Positions 7,267 through 16,933 of a stretch of 27,357 bases of DNA are shown piece after piece. The notes beneath the pieces were generated by a model. The model had not been told where the DNA came from. It saw only the letters and a list, made by a program, of their open reading frames with translations, and made no database searches. Position numbers and translations under genes: made by a program. Position 1 is the first letter of the stretch, and each line of letters starts with the position of its first letter. The DNA is from a virus. The stretch covers positions 1 to 27,357 of IMG/VR virus record IMGVR_UViG_3300025828_000150. The stretch is one strand, 5' to 3'.

Positions 7267-8687
7267 AAGAATTAAAAGGTAAAATTGCTGATCTCGAAAC
7301 ACAAATGGAGAGTAGCACTGAAACAACCACTGATAACACAGAATCTACACTGGCCAATGCTGAAGCAACAGATGAATTGGCAGACAGCACTGCAAATTTA
7401 GCAGAAGAAACCGCTGGTGCTGTTGATCAATGGACACAATTGGCAGAACGTGAAGAAGAAGCCACCGAACAAATCAAAGCAGTAACAGATGCTTATGCAG
7501 ATTACATTGATGAATTACGTGAAGATGTAAGACTTGCTGGTCTTAGCAACGAAGAACGTGAATTACAAATTGAATTAGCCAAAGCATACGAGGCTGCCGC
7601 AAAAGAATTAGGTATTACTGTGCATGAACTCAGTGATACAACCAAAGAAAAGATTGAAGCAGAGATAGAAGCATTAATTGAAAGTCGCAGAACCAAAGAA
7701 GAAGAAACAGAGAACTTTGTTAAAGGCGAACAAGACAAGCAAAAAGAATTAGATAGAACATTAGAACGTATTGAAAACAACATGGCGGCACAAAAAGAAT
7801 TAGATAGAACATTAGAACGTATTGAAAACAACATGGCGGCACTAGAAGCGGCCAGTATAAATGCTGTTGAACGCATGCAAATGGAACATGAATACATGCG
7901 TAAAACAATTGGCTTATATGGTGAAGAGCGAGAAGTTGCTGAAGCATTGCATGAGTATGATGTCAAGGTTCATGAACTTGAAACCAAGATGGAAAATGAC
8001 ATACAGAAATTGCGTGAAGATGGGCACATCAAAGAAGCAGAAATGATGCAGGCTGAACTAGAACAGTTCCGTGAAAGCAATGAAGCAAGAAGAGAAGAAA
8101 TAGCCAAAACAGCACAAGCAACTGCAGAATATCAACGTTCATTTGAATATGGTTGGAAAGAAGCATATGGCAATTGGATGGATGATGCCGCAAACGCCGC
8201 TAAATTTGGTGGACAAGTGTTTACCACATTTGCAAATGGCATGACTGATGCAATAGTGGACTTTGCAATGACTGGTAAATTGTCATTTAAAGATTTGCTT
8301 GATAACATGAAACGTGTGATTGTCAGATTCTTAGCAGAAGCCGCTGTTAAACAGTTCTTAAAATTCTTAATGGGTAAATTCAGCAGTGGTGCATTGGGTG
8401 GTATATTCTCAGGTATCAGCAAAATATTTGGATTTGCTGATGGTGGTTACATACCTGGTAACAAAATGGCCATTGTGGGTGAAGAAGGACCTGAGCTGTT
8501 TATGCCAGCCAGCAGTGGAACCATTATACCTAACTTTGCCGCAGGTGGCATGATGGGTGGTGGCACTACTCAAATAACATATAACATTTCAGCAGTAGAT
8601 TCACAGAGCTTCAAGAATCTAGTGGCAAGAGATCCTGAATTCATATATAACGTAACTGAAGCAGGGCGTAGGAGGGTTCCACAATAA
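7221..8687 (+). CDS. Tail tape measure protein, C-terminal part
   Basis: Continuation of the tape measure. The ATG at 7221 is probably an internal Met rather than a start. The region is long, charged and coiled-coil (KIEELKGKIADLETQM; EREEEATEQIKAVTDAY; a MENDIQKLREDGHI stretch). It contains an exact in-frame 17-residue tandem repeat (QKELDRTLERIENNMAA twice). The C-terminus has the characteristic lambda-like end: a FKDLLDNMKRVIVRFLAEA helix, a Gly-rich segment, then FADGGYIPGNKMAIVGEEGPE and LFMPASSGTIIPN, seen in many tape measure proteins. The TAA stop overlaps the next gene's ATG. Full protein length of about 885-901 aa predicts a tail of roughly 130 nm using the usual 0.15 nm per residue (inference). 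Confidence 0.9.
   Translation: MQEGRGESEVFGGKIEELKGKIADLETQMESSTETTTDNTESTLANAEATDELADSTANLAEETAGAVDQWTQLAEREEEATEQIKAVTDAYADYIDELREDVRLAGLSNEERELQIELAKAYEAAAKELGITVHELSDTTKEKIEAEIEALIESRRTKEEETENFVKGEQDKQKELDRTLERIENNMAAQKELDRTLERIENNMAALEAASINAVERMQMEHEYMRKTIGLYGEEREVAEALHEYDVKVHELETKMENDIQKLREDGHIKEAEMMQAELEQFRESNEARREEIAKTAQATAEYQRSFEYGWKEAYGNWMDDAANAAKFGGQVFTTFANGMTDAIVDFAMTGKLSFKDLLDNMKRVIVRFLAEAAVKQFLKFLMGKFSSGALGGIFSGISKIFGFADGGYIPGNKMAIVGEEGPELFMPASSGTIIPNFAAGGMMGGGTTQITYNISAVDSQSFKNLVARDPEFIYNVTEAGRRRVPQ
7740..7841 (+). repeat. 51-bp exact tandem duplication, in frame
   Basis: Two identical 51-base copies (7740-7790 and 7791-7841) encode QKELDRTLERIENNMAA twice. This is the only duplication of the seven that keeps the frame. 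DNA identity is complete, including third codon positions, so it is recent or artefactual rather than an old protein repeat. Confidence 0.96.
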
Positions 8688-9358
8688 TGAGCTTACAAAG
8701 TATTATAGATAAAGCAGAAACACTGACAGTGTTCAAAAAGAAATTGAGTGGTAGCACAATCAGCCGCAGTGGTAGAATTAGAACTGCACAGGTAGCAAGT
8801 GCTCAACCATTTAGATTCAGTGTGCAATATGCGCCAATGCAAAAGTACGAACCATTAAGGGGTGTGTTAGAAGAAATAGATAGGTTAGACACTGTGTTTA
8901 CAGAAGCAATCGATATTGGTAGCACAAACACAGGTCTCAGTTGGATTACCAGTTATCAAGGTGATCTAAGTGATGCACAGGTAGGTCAACTCACTGTTGA
9001 CAGTGCCAGTGCCCAAACAATAACAGTAGATACAAGTGCGGTAACTGGATCCACCGCAACTGATTATCTGGTTAAAGCAGGCGACTACATACAATTTGAT
9101 ACTGGTTACAAGTATCCTTATTGTGCAACACAAGACGTGCAAATAGGCGCTGTAGGCCCTAGCACCACAGCAAGTATTCCTGTGCATAGACCTATTCTAA
9201 GTCAAAATGGTTATACCATTGCAGGCAAAGGCATATTGGTAGGCAATGATGTTACATGGCAAGTTAAAATGTTAACCAAGCCAGCATACACTGTTTTACC
9301 CAGTAGATATGTAGAATTTACTGGGCCTTTTGAATTAATGGAACTTATAGAAGACTAA
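8687..9358 (+). CDS. Distal tail / minor tail protein
   Basis: 223 aa, mostly beta with Gly/Ser/Thr turns. It starts MSLQSIIDKAETLTVFKKKL and ends LPSRYVEFTGPFELMELIED. The middle, SWITSYQGDLSDAQVGQLTV then DTSAVTGSTATDYLVKAGDY, resembles proteins that adapt the tape measure/tube end to the hub. It is the first gene after the tape measure, the position of lambda gpM/distal tail proteins, and has an overlapping start with tape measure. The exact family is not certain. It is one base apart from the next gene, so the two are probably coupled. Confidence 0.6.
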   Translation: MSLQSIIDKAETLTVFKKKLSGSTISRSGRIRTAQVASAQPFRFSVQYAPMQKYEPLRGVLEEIDRLDTVFTEAIDIGSTNTGLSWITSYQGDLSDAQVGQLTVDSASAQTITVDTSAVTGSTATDYLVKAGDYIQFDTGYKYPYCATQDVQIGAVGPSTTASIPVHRPILSQNGYTIAGKGILVGNDVTWQVKMLTKPAYTVLPSRYVEFTGPFELMELIED

Positions 9359-9359
9359 T

Positions 9360-10151
9360 ATGGCAATTTATAATAAATTTGCAGTTCCTATAGTCATAGC
9401 ATCAAATGTGACCCAAGGTGATAGCACCATATCAATCAGCAGTAGTATTGATGATTTACAACCAGGACAAACCGTTTATGCTACCCCTCTAGTATCAGGA
9501 AGTCGACCTGTATACATAGGTTCTATCAGCGGTGTTGTTTCAGGCACAATAACATTAAGTGCACCTGCACTTAGTTCAGCAACAGCCGGTGCAGCCAGTT
9601 ATGCCAGTGGTTCTGATATTGCACACGGTTTGTTTATTGATTTACAGTTAGGCGATACCACTTATTACATTTCAAATGTTTATGATGCTATCACTGTAAA
9701 CAGCAATCAATACACAGCATTGGGTGATTTTTTGTTTGTGGAAAATTTTGTTGAAGATTACAAAACCACAGAAGGCACATTGGAAATAAGTCTCAGTGGC
9801 ATACCCAACAACATTGATTTTATCAGTCTCATACAGGGTAGCAAAATCAAAGGTGGTGAAGTCAGTGTTAGACGAGTATTTTTTGATACCACAACACTTT
9901 CACCAATAAGCGGTGAAGTGTATTTAAGATACAAAGGCGTTATCAGTAACTTCAACATAGATGAGAACACTAATTTTATTGCTGGGCAAAGCACAAACAC
10001 TCTTGTGTTCACAATCAGCAGTGTGTACACAATATTAGGCAAAAAAATCACAGGACAAAGAACAAACGCCGCAGATAGACGTAGATTCTATCCAGGTGAT
10101 TCATCATTTGACAATGTTACAAATATAACATCATTACCAAAATTTGGATAA
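9360..10151 (+). CDS. Minor tail protein (baseplate hub partner)
   Basis: 263 aa, beta-rich. The C-terminus has a signature common in phage tail proteins preceding the hub: GQRTNAADRRRFYPGDSSF. The middle contains strand pairs (TYYISNVYDAITVNSNQYTA; GTLEISLSGIPNNIDFISLI), like DUF2163/gpL-type proteins, which sit between distal tail protein and hub. It lacks an obvious C-terminal cysteine cluster such as the iron-sulfur site of lambda gpL. Assignment is by the RRRFYPGD motif and location; confidence in the detailed role is moderate. Confidence 0.62.
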   Translation: MAIYNKFAVPIVIASNVTQGDSTISISSSIDDLQPGQTVYATPLVSGSRPVYIGSISGVVSGTITLSAPALSSATAGAASYASGSDIAHGLFIDLQLGDTTYYISNVYDAITVNSNQYTALGDFLFVENFVEDYKTTEGTLEISLSGIPNNIDFISLIQGSKIKGGEVSVRRVFFDTTTLSPISGEVYLRYKGVISNFNIDENTNFIAGQSTNTLVFTISSVYTILGKKITGQRTNAADRRRFYPGDSSFDNVTNITSLPKFG

Positions 10152-10154
10152 GAT

Positions 10155-12980
10155 ATGGCAGGCGAATTAAACAATTTATTTTCAGCAGTTAACCAAACAC
10201 TGCAAATTGCAGGCAGTGAAGAAACAGTGCGTAGCATTGTTAGTTCACCGTTAGCAACTGGTGTAAGACCTGCTATTGGCACGAGCTTTTTGCCAAGAAC
10301 ACAAACCCTGCGTATTTCAAGTGGTGCTGATCCAAGTGTTACAGGTGTTAACCAAAATGACAGATCGCAAACACCTCCAGGTGCAATGAACAAAGTGCCT
10401 AGACTGTATGGTAATGTCACAACAGGTGGTGTTATTATTGATGCAGTTAAAAGCAATGCAAACACAATATTTGTTGCAATGGTGTTAAGTGAAATGAACA
10501 GCAATTATGCAGGTGGTGGATTTGATTACTATGATACATATCCTGCAGGCAGTGAAGAAAAGCCATTTGAGTTGCATGATGTTTATTATGATAATTTTAA
10601 ATGTACTGTGAGTGGAAATCCATTACCATCAGGTTTTGGTAAAATTACTACACTTAATCCATTAGATGGTAGTTCTAGTATTGATATTAGTGCCGCAAAT
10701 GTATTGCACACTTATGCATGGGCAGGTAATTCAGATGCCAGTTCTATGATATTTCCTGTAGATGGCTATGCTGGATCTATATATGCAAGAAATGCATATG
10801 ATGTTTTTCCTGGCTGGACAGCAAACGCAAATCCAATGACTGATTTGGTATTTGCTATTGTAGAAGTAGACAGATTAAATGAAGATATTGATCCCACAGC
10901 AAACATTGAAATTGATGAAATAGGCGAATGGCGTTTTACACTAGAAACAAGAGGACTATTATATCCACGTGCTAATGTAGGTGATCCGGATGATGCTAGA
11001 TACCTAAGCAACCCTAGTGGTGCAATGCAAGATTATTTGTTAAATAACACATATGGTGTTGGATTAACAGAAGCAGACTTAGACAGAGATTCTTTTAACG
11101 CATGGTATAGTTATTGTACAGAAAATTATTATTATGTGTCCACTGTAAACAAAGGATCATATGTAGGTACTGGTACTTATGACGGTGAAACATATTATGT
11201 TTATTTGGATGGCGACCGTTGGAAAACAGGTGCATTTATAAATCCTCAAGTGACTGTGGCAGAAAACATCGATGAGATAGCCAAGAGTGGACAAGGCACA
11301 CTAGCATATGATAACCGAACAGGTAAATTTCGTGTGTTGGTAAACAGACCAATGACCACTGCTGAAAAAGCAAATGCATTTTTATTCAACAGTGATAACA
11401 TTGTGAGTGGCATACAGGTTAACTCAACAGACTTATACAGTCTATTTAATTTTGCTGATGCATCTTTTCCAAATAATTTACAGCAAGATCAACCAGACAC
11501 TGTGATTGTGCAAACACCCACAGAAGATAAATTAACTAACGAACCAAACAGTGGTATGAGCTTTCAGTTAACCGCTGTTACAGATAGATATCGTGCCGCA
11601 CAAATGGCAAACAACAGTCTCAAAGCCAGTAGAATAGGCAACATGTGTCGTTTTGATGCAGATTACAGCACACTAGATGTACAAGTAGGTGACTTTGTTA
11701 AAATAACAGAAAAATCAAAAGGCTGGGATGAAAAGTTCTGGCGTGTGATGAGAGCAACTGAAATAGAAGGTGATGAAGGCGAAGTTGTAATGCAATTCAG
11801 TTGTTTGGAATATGATGAATTTGTGTTTGAAGATATTTTTTATGCTGAAGACAGAGACAGAGGTTTTGCAACAGGCGTAAGCAAACGTGAAACATTTTTT
11901 CAATGGAATGAATTCTCGTTTGAAGATGTGTACGAAAGCCAAAGTCCAGTATTAGTGCAAAATGAATTTGATCCCGGTTCCAGTAATGACGGTTGGGATA
12001 TAATCATTGTAGATAACCCACTCAGCGGTAATGGTAATATTTTCTATGCAAATGGTGTATTTAAATCGTCAGAAACAATAGCATCTTTATCATTTACTAT
12101 TGATCCTAATGATGACAGACCTGTTAGTCTTGGTCAAATAGATACTGACAATGAACCATGGGCGGCTGTGGCAACTGTGATTGATGTTCCAAGCAGTAAT
12201 GCAAACATTCAAACCAATTGGGATAGCGTGACAATATCATTGATAGGTCAAGATGGTAATGAGGGCACACAGGCCTTTACACAAACCTATGATACATATG
12301 ATCATCCACCAGATGCAATTTATGGTTGGACCAGTATAGCACTTAACAAAGTTAGCAGTGGCACATATAAAATAGCAGTTCAATATAATCAAAATGACAG
12401 TGTGCCTTCACGTAGTAGTGGTATTAGTTATACACCTAATGTAACAATTACTCAATATAGATGTGATGGTAATGCACTATTAAACACTTATGGTACTGGT
12501 ACAGAAATAACGCAAACAGCCACAATGACCAGTGTGCATATACCCGCAAACACTAACAGAGAAATGCACACACCAATTCAACATGATGTTTGCAATATCA
12601 AACAAGGTGAATTCACATTTACCACTAACTATACGCCAACATGGAGCAGTATTGCCGCATTTGACGATATTGCGTTTACACCAACAGGTAACATATTATT
12701 TGTTAATGATGCAAACATTGCAAGTCATGTTGTAGCAATTGGAGGCGGTGGTATAGATTATACAAACATTGATGCAAACGTTGCGGCTAATTTGCTTAAT
12801 AATGTGCAAACAGTTACTTCAACATTCAGCACAGATCCTGCATTCCATGGTTTGAGCAGTGATTGGTATCCAAGTAGAATAAATGTTGTTATGATAGGTA
12901 ACAACAGTGCAACTGGCGGTGATTTTACTGACGTTAGTTATTCAATCATAAACCAAGACGCATTCTATAGAAACCAGTAG
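10155..12980 (+). CDS. Tail tip / central hub protein, J-like
   Basis: 941 aa, the largest intact gene. It starts three bases after the previous stop. The N-terminal third contains QTPPGAMNKVPRLYGNVTTG and GVIIDAVKSNANTIFVAMVL, resembling hub modules of gpJ-like proteins. The middle has LSNPSGAMQDYLLNNTYGVG and LTEADLDRDSFNAWYSYCTE, which is characteristic of J-type proteins, then LAYDNRTGKFRVLVNRPMT and a QVGDFVKITEKSKGWDEKFW beta domain. The C-terminal 350 residues are beta-rich and Asn/Thr-rich, probably carbohydrate- or receptor-facing domains. It probably forms the trimeric tip through which DNA exits and may contribute to host recognition. It is followed by the first substantial gap of the tail region. 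Confidence 0.75.
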   Translation: MAGELNNLFSAVNQTLQIAGSEETVRSIVSSPLATGVRPAIGTSFLPRTQTLRISSGADPSVTGVNQNDRSQTPPGAMNKVPRLYGNVTTGGVIIDAVKSNANTIFVAMVLSEMNSNYAGGGFDYYDTYPAGSEEKPFELHDVYYDNFKCTVSGNPLPSGFGKITTLNPLDGSSSIDISAANVLHTYAWAGNSDASSMIFPVDGYAGSIYARNAYDVFPGWTANANPMTDLVFAIVEVDRLNEDIDPTANIEIDEIGEWRFTLETRGLLYPRANVGDPDDARYLSNPSGAMQDYLLNNTYGVGLTEADLDRDSFNAWYSYCTENYYYVSTVNKGSYVGTGTYDGETYYVYLDGDRWKTGAFINPQVTVAENIDEIAKSGQGTLAYDNRTGKFRVLVNRPMTTAEKANAFLFNSDNIVSGIQVNSTDLYSLFNFADASFPNNLQQDQPDTVIVQTPTEDKLTNEPNSGMSFQLTAVTDRYRAAQMANNSLKASRIGNMCRFDADYSTLDVQVGDFVKITEKSKGWDEKFWRVMRATEIEGDEGEVVMQFSCLEYDEFVFEDIFYAEDRDRGFATGVSKRETFFQWNEFSFEDVYESQSPVLVQNEFDPGSSNDGWDIIIVDNPLSGNGNIFYANGVFKSSETIASLSFTIDPNDDRPVSLGQIDTDNEPWAAVATVIDVPSSNANIQTNWDSVTISLIGQDGNEGTQAFTQTYDTYDHPPDAIYGWTSIALNKVSSGTYKIAVQYNQNDSVPSRSSGISYTPNVTITQYRCDGNALLNTYGTGTEITQTATMTSVHIPANTNREMHTPIQHDVCNIKQGEFTFTTNYTPTWSSIAAFDDIAFTPTGNILFVNDANIASHVVAIGGGGIDYTNIDANVAANLLNNVQTVTSTFSTDPAFHGLSSDWYPSRINVVMIGNNSATGGDFTDVSYSIINQDAFYRNQ

Positions 12981-12996
12981 CAAAATTACTGTTTTG

Positions 12997-13004
12997 CATA
13001 AATA
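12997..13004 (+). promoter_or_regulatory. Candidate late promoter box CATAAATA
   Basis: CATAAATA-GTAA-CATA lies in the 82-base gap between the hub gene and the fibre genes. It shares the CATAAATA-N4-YATA arrangement with boxes at 21835 and 24504. T4-type late promoters have TATAAATA at -10, and cyanophage relatives tolerate other first bases. No matching sigma gene is visible in the window. Confidence 0.5.
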
Positions 13005-13017
13005 GTAACATAACAAC

Positions 13018-13045
13018 TTTTATGCGCCTTAGTGCATAAATTTTA
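13018..13045 (+). terminator. Hairpin followed by T-rich tract (weak terminator or leader hairpin)
   Basis: TTTATGC at 13019-13025 pairs with GCATAAA at 13034-13040 around an 8-base loop, followed by TTTTAT. The stem is AT-rich and only 7 bp, so termination would be weak. It may equally be a leader structure in a transcript starting near 13010. The 3' arm repeats the CATAAA of the upstream box. Confidence 0.4.
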
Positions 13046-13062
13046 TCCCTCAGGAGAGAATC

Positions 13063-13581
13063 ATGGCAGGTAGACTTTTATCATTTAAAGATTATATAGG
13101 TGGAGCAGACAATGTGTTTGTCAAAGAAATGTTCCCTAATGATCAAATTCAATACACTTACGATTTCGGAGTAGATGTAAGTGGTTATCAATTTAGTGCT
13201 GATTGGCAATCAATTGTTTTATCAAGTGTAACATATGATCGTGTTACAGGAGATCCTAATTTTGCAGATACAAATGTAACAGGATACTTTGATAACTATG
13301 GATCATTTGACGATTCTAATGTAAACATTAACATAGCACAAGCGGCTACCGGCCTAATTACTCTCACAATACCAGAAAACCGTTATACCGGCAATGTTAC
13401 CCCAGACGCAAGAACAGACGTAGTGGGTACTGTATTTTCTTTTGAATGGGAAACAGATGATAGCCCAGCACAAAAGCAAAGACATAGATATCTTATACTA
13501 GAGAGATTTGATCCAAGAGCCGGTAAACCACCAACAGGAAATATATCAGCAGAACCAGGCTTTGTTAGTCTTACCAGTTAA
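13063..13581 (+). CDS. Fibre/baseplate adaptor structural protein
   Basis: 172 aa. All-beta, immunoglobulin-like: YTYDFGVDVSGYQFSADWQS, VLSSVTYDRVTGDPNF, then GLITLTIPENRYTGNVTP. It carries an acidic FEWETDDSPAQKQRHRYLIL strand and ends GKPPTGNISAEPGFVSLTS. Short beta proteins of this kind commonly precede the long fibre gene in marine phages and are thought to connect it to the tail tip; I infer the role from this position. A strong ribosome site (CAGGAGAGAATC) precedes ATG 13063. It lies 11 bases before the fibre gene and is probably co-translated. Confidence 0.55.
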   Translation: MAGRLLSFKDYIGGADNVFVKEMFPNDQIQYTYDFGVDVSGYQFSADWQSIVLSSVTYDRVTGDPNFADTNVTGYFDNYGSFDDSNVNINIAQAATGLITLTIPENRYTGNVTPDARTDVVGTVFSFEWETDDSPAQKQRHRYLILERFDPRAGKPPTGNISAEPGFVSLTS

Positions 13582-13591
13582 GGAGCAGTAA

Positions 13592-16500
13592 ATGTCAGAT
13601 ATAATTTTACAGGCATCTACTAGCAATGTTACGGTAACTAGCACACCTGCCAATATCACAGTTACTGAACAAGGTGGTGCTACATTCAATGTTACCACAA
13701 CACAAAATACCGTAAGTGTAAGCAGTTCACCAGTAAATGTCACAGTTAGTGCAACAGCACTAATATCTAATGCGGCTGTGAGAACAAAATTAAGTGTTGC
13801 TAACATCAGCGGTTTTGGTAATTTATCATATGATAACAGCCTTACATCAAATGGTGTATTTCAATACACAGGTGTAAGCACCAGTGAAATCAGAGGCACA
13901 TTGAGTGCAACAGATCCAGTAGTATACAACAGTGGTACTGGTCAACTCAGCCTAAACAATACCACACTGTTAAATGGACAAACCACAGACAATTTAACAG
14001 AAGGTACTAGTAATTTATATTTTGAGAATTTTAGAGCAAGAGGTGTAATTGGAAACATTGCGCCTATACAATATAATGTACTCACAGGTATTATTTCATT
14101 AGATACAGATGCTGTATTTTCAAACACACTTGCCAATGCTTGGTTTACCAGTCAAACAACTGATAATTTAGCAGAAGGCAGTACCAATTTATATCTAAAT
14201 GGTGCAGGTACAACTGATGACCTAACAGAAGGTAGCACAAACCTATACTATACAAATGCTCGTGTACAAGCATACATTGATGCAGGCTTACCTGCTTTAA
14301 CAGTAAATGGTAATACTGATGTTGTCGGTAACTTAAATGTTACAGGTGGTACATACATACAAGATCTAAATGCAGACAACATTGATGCCAATGGAAACAT
14401 CACATTCTCATCAGGTTATCACATTATTGGTCCTCATGGTAAAATCAATTTCAATCAAGAAGGTGTACATAACACTCCTACAGTGAGTATTACTGCTGAT
14501 GAAGATATAACACTTTATTTTGCAAATAACACAATATTTCCTGGTTATGGTGGTAACATCAATTTCCAATCAGGCTATCCAGGTACAACTGCATATTATC
14601 CAGGTAATGTAACCACACATGCATTCTTAAACAGTGGTGGATATGTATTTAAAGACGATTTAGACAGTGAACTGATATCTTTAATTGGGGATGGCTATCC
14701 TGATACTACTTATAGATTAACTCATGATGCAAATGTTATAAACCGTTTTAGAGGCCAGACTGTTATAGGACAAAATAATGGTACTGGCGCTGATTTAGAT
14801 TTATATGGTGCTAATAATACTGTGCGTGGTAATAACACCGGTGGAGAAAGTGATTTATTTATTGGTAGCGATAAAGATGTAGAAATTTCTATAAACAGTG
14901 CCAACAAAACAACCAGAGAAAGATATTTTAGGTTAACCAGTAAAGGTTTCCATCCAAGTGTTGATACAGATTATATACCACTTGAAATTGAAAACACAGG
15001 TAATGTAACATTTGATATAAATCCAAATGATTATTTTTCAAATCAATCATTTAAGATTGTAAATGATAGAACAGCAGGCAGTGACAAAATATTTCATGTT
15101 ACTGCTGAAGGTGGATCAAGTGCAGGAGGCAATCCATCTTTTATAACTGTACCTGGTACAGTTAAAATGTTGAATGATCGTTTGGTCATAAGACATTACA
15201 ATGAATTCGACTCAGCAGTTAACACCACAAATGGTAAAGAAGTATTAGCAGGTAACATTATATTAACAGAATCTGCTTCTTCACCTCGTCATAAAATTGT
15301 TGTTAATTCTTCTGATGGCCCAAGAATTGTATCTAAAGATATTATTACTTTACATGCGAATTCAGATAACGACGGCGGTTATGTACTAATACAAAATGGT
15401 AGAACTGGTACACACATAGGTTATTTTGGACCAACCAGTATTAGTCTTTACAAAAATACAAATTTACAAAATCAAAATATTAATAATGTTAACACTTTAA
15501 CAGCAGTCAAAGTTGTTACAGATACGCTTGAACCTAAAACAAGTGGTAACATAGAAGTTACTGGTAATTTAAATGTACAAGGCAATTTAAATTATGTAAA
15601 CGTTGAAGATTTATTGGTTAATGATCAAAGTATTACACTTAATTATGGTAATGCTAGTGCTAGAGATGCATTTATATATGTAGATAGAAGTGGCAGTGCT
15701 CTAAACAATGCACACATCAAGTGGAATGAAACAAGCGATCAATGGGAAATATATGATGGTACAAGCACATATAAAATACCAACAAGCACAGATGACTTAG
15801 CAGAAGGTGCAACAAATTTATATTTTACATATGATAATGCAAACACTTGGTTAGCAACAAAAACCACTGACGATTTAACAGAAGGCACCACAAACAAATA
15901 TTACAGTTCAACATTGTTTAACACTGACTTTGCTGGTAAGACAACTGATGATTTAACTGAAGGTGTTGCCAATTTATACTTTACAACTGCTAGAACAAAC
16001 AGTGCAATAGATGCTTACATAGTAGGCGGCACTGGCATTGATTATGCTAGTGGCACAATTGACTTGGCAGATACCGCTGTAGCACCTAACACATATGGTA
16101 CAGGCACAGTGGTACCGCAAATCACTGTTGACCAACAAGGTAGAATTACAAGTGTTACCAATGTGTCAATAACAGCAGGCAGTGGTACAGTAACCTCAGT
16201 TGACAGTGGCGCAGGTTTAACAGGCGGTCCTATTACAAGTAGTGGTACACTTGCTGTAGGTGCAGGATACGGTATAACTGTGAGTGCAGATGCAGTAGAA
16301 GTCACAAACAGTGAAATACAAGCACAAGCCAATGTGGCTTTTGGTAACAACACAACTGATAATTTAACTGAAGGCACTACAAATTTATATTTTGCAAACA
16401 GTCTAGTTGATAATTGGTTAACCAGTAAAACAACTGATGACCTAACTGAAGGTACGGCCAACTTATACTATACTACAGATAGAGCAAATAGTGCAATTGG

Positions 16501-16933
16501 TGCATATCAAGGTGATATCAACACTGCTGGCAATATCACTGCTGATATTATCACCGCAACTGGTGAATTCCTCGGTGATTTAGATGGTGCTATCTCAGTA
16601 GGTGTGTTCAATAACACTGCCTCAACCCTTACAAAAGGACAAGCAGTATACATTACAGGCGCACAAGGCGATGAAGCCTGTGTTGCACTAGCAAACAATC
16701 AAGTTGCCGCACAAATGCCAGCAATGGGTATTATCAAAGAAAACATTAGTGCAGGTGCAAGTGGACAAGCCGTTACAAATGGCACAATGAACTTTACTGG
16801 ACATGGTTTTACTGTAGGTGCTGACTTGTATGTAAATGGTGCAGGTTTACTCACAGAAACCATACCAACTGGTGAAGGTGAACTACTACAAAAAATTGCC
16901 AAAGCATTATACAAAAAATTGCCAAAGCATTAG
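13592..16933 (+). CDS. Long tail fibre protein, N-terminal 1100 residues
   Basis: Probable long fibre that contacts the host surface. N-terminal 70 residues are Val/Thr/Asn beta repeats (TSNVTVTSTPANITVTEQ). Then come eight copies of a short module TTDDLTEGTTNLYF spread over residues 131-955, separated by unrelated beta or triple-helix-like segments (NGNTDVVGNLNVTGGTYIQ; LEPKTSGNIEVTGNLNVQGN). From about residue 866 a TVTSVDSGAGLTGGPITSSG module appears that recurs in the C-terminal part. The last residues before the stop (KALYKKLPKH) are produced by a 23-bp tandem duplication. With one copy removed the frame continues as KIAKALAPNFILVQGAGRT into the region ending at 18939, giving about 1774 aa. 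Confidence 0.85.
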   Translation: MSDIILQASTSNVTVTSTPANITVTEQGGATFNVTTTQNTVSVSSSPVNVTVSATALISNAAVRTKLSVANISGFGNLSYDNSLTSNGVFQYTGVSTSEIRGTLSATDPVVYNSGTGQLSLNNTTLLNGQTTDNLTEGTSNLYFENFRARGVIGNIAPIQYNVLTGIISLDTDAVFSNTLANAWFTSQTTDNLAEGSTNLYLNGAGTTDDLTEGSTNLYYTNARVQAYIDAGLPALTVNGNTDVVGNLNVTGGTYIQDLNADNIDANGNITFSSGYHIIGPHGKINFNQEGVHNTPTVSITADEDITLYFANNTIFPGYGGNINFQSGYPGTTAYYPGNVTTHAFLNSGGYVFKDDLDSELISLIGDGYPDTTYRLTHDANVINRFRGQTVIGQNNGTGADLDLYGANNTVRGNNTGGESDLFIGSDKDVEISINSANKTTRERYFRLTSKGFHPSVDTDYIPLEIENTGNVTFDINPNDYFSNQSFKIVNDRTAGSDKIFHVTAEGGSSAGGNPSFITVPGTVKMLNDRLVIRHYNEFDSAVNTTNGKEVLAGNIILTESASSPRHKIVVNSSDGPRIVSKDIITLHANSDNDGGYVLIQNGRTGTHIGYFGPTSISLYKNTNLQNQNINNVNTLTAVKVVTDTLEPKTSGNIEVTGNLNVQGNLNYVNVEDLLVNDQSITLNYGNASARDAFIYVDRSGSALNNAHIKWNETSDQWEIYDGTSTYKIPTSTDDLAEGATNLYFTYDNANTWLATKTTDDLTEGTTNKYYSSTLFNTDFAGKTTDDLTEGVANLYFTTARTNSAIDAYIVGGTGIDYASGTIDLADTAVAPNTYGTGTVVPQITVDQQGRITSVTNVSITAGSGTVTSVDSGAGLTGGPITSSGTLAVGAGYGITVSADAVEVTNSEIQAQANVAFGNNTTDNLTEGTTNLYFANSLVDNWLTSKTTDDLTEGTANLYYTTDRANSAIGAYQGDINTAGNITADIITATGEFLGDLDGAISVGVFNNTASTLTKGQAVYITGAQGDEACVALANNQVAAQMPAMGIIKENISAGASGQAVTNGTMNFTGHGFTVGADLYVNGAGLLTETIPTGEGELLQKIAKALYKKLPKH
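13982..16455 (+). repeat. Eight dispersed protein repeats TTD(D/N)LTEG(T/S)NLYF in the fibre
   Basis: Copies begin near 13982, 14156, 14210, 15784, 15862, 15940, 16350 and 16430. The codons differ between copies (for example ttaacagaa, ctaacagaa, ttaactgaa), showing an old, selected protein repeat, unlike the exact DNA duplications elsewhere. Such modules are frequent in tail fibres of marine phages. Confidence 0.85.
16887..16932 (+). repeat. 23-bp exact tandem duplication in fibre gene
   Basis: A 23-base unit (16887-16909, beginning TACAAAAAATTGCC) is repeated exactly at 16910-16932. It introduces a frameshift and an immediate stop at 16933. Deleting one copy fuses the two fibre frames. Confidence 0.97.

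Noticed and set aside
13982-16455. CRISPR-like regularly repeated sequence
   Set aside because: The repeats are protein-coding, differ in codons and are irregularly spaced; no spacers or cas genes.
7172-16932. Ribosomal bypassing (T4 gene 60-like) as the explanation for the duplicated segments
   Set aside because: The inserted segments are pure tandem copies of the flank, lack take-off/landing structures, and occur at seven sites of different length. Artefact is simpler.
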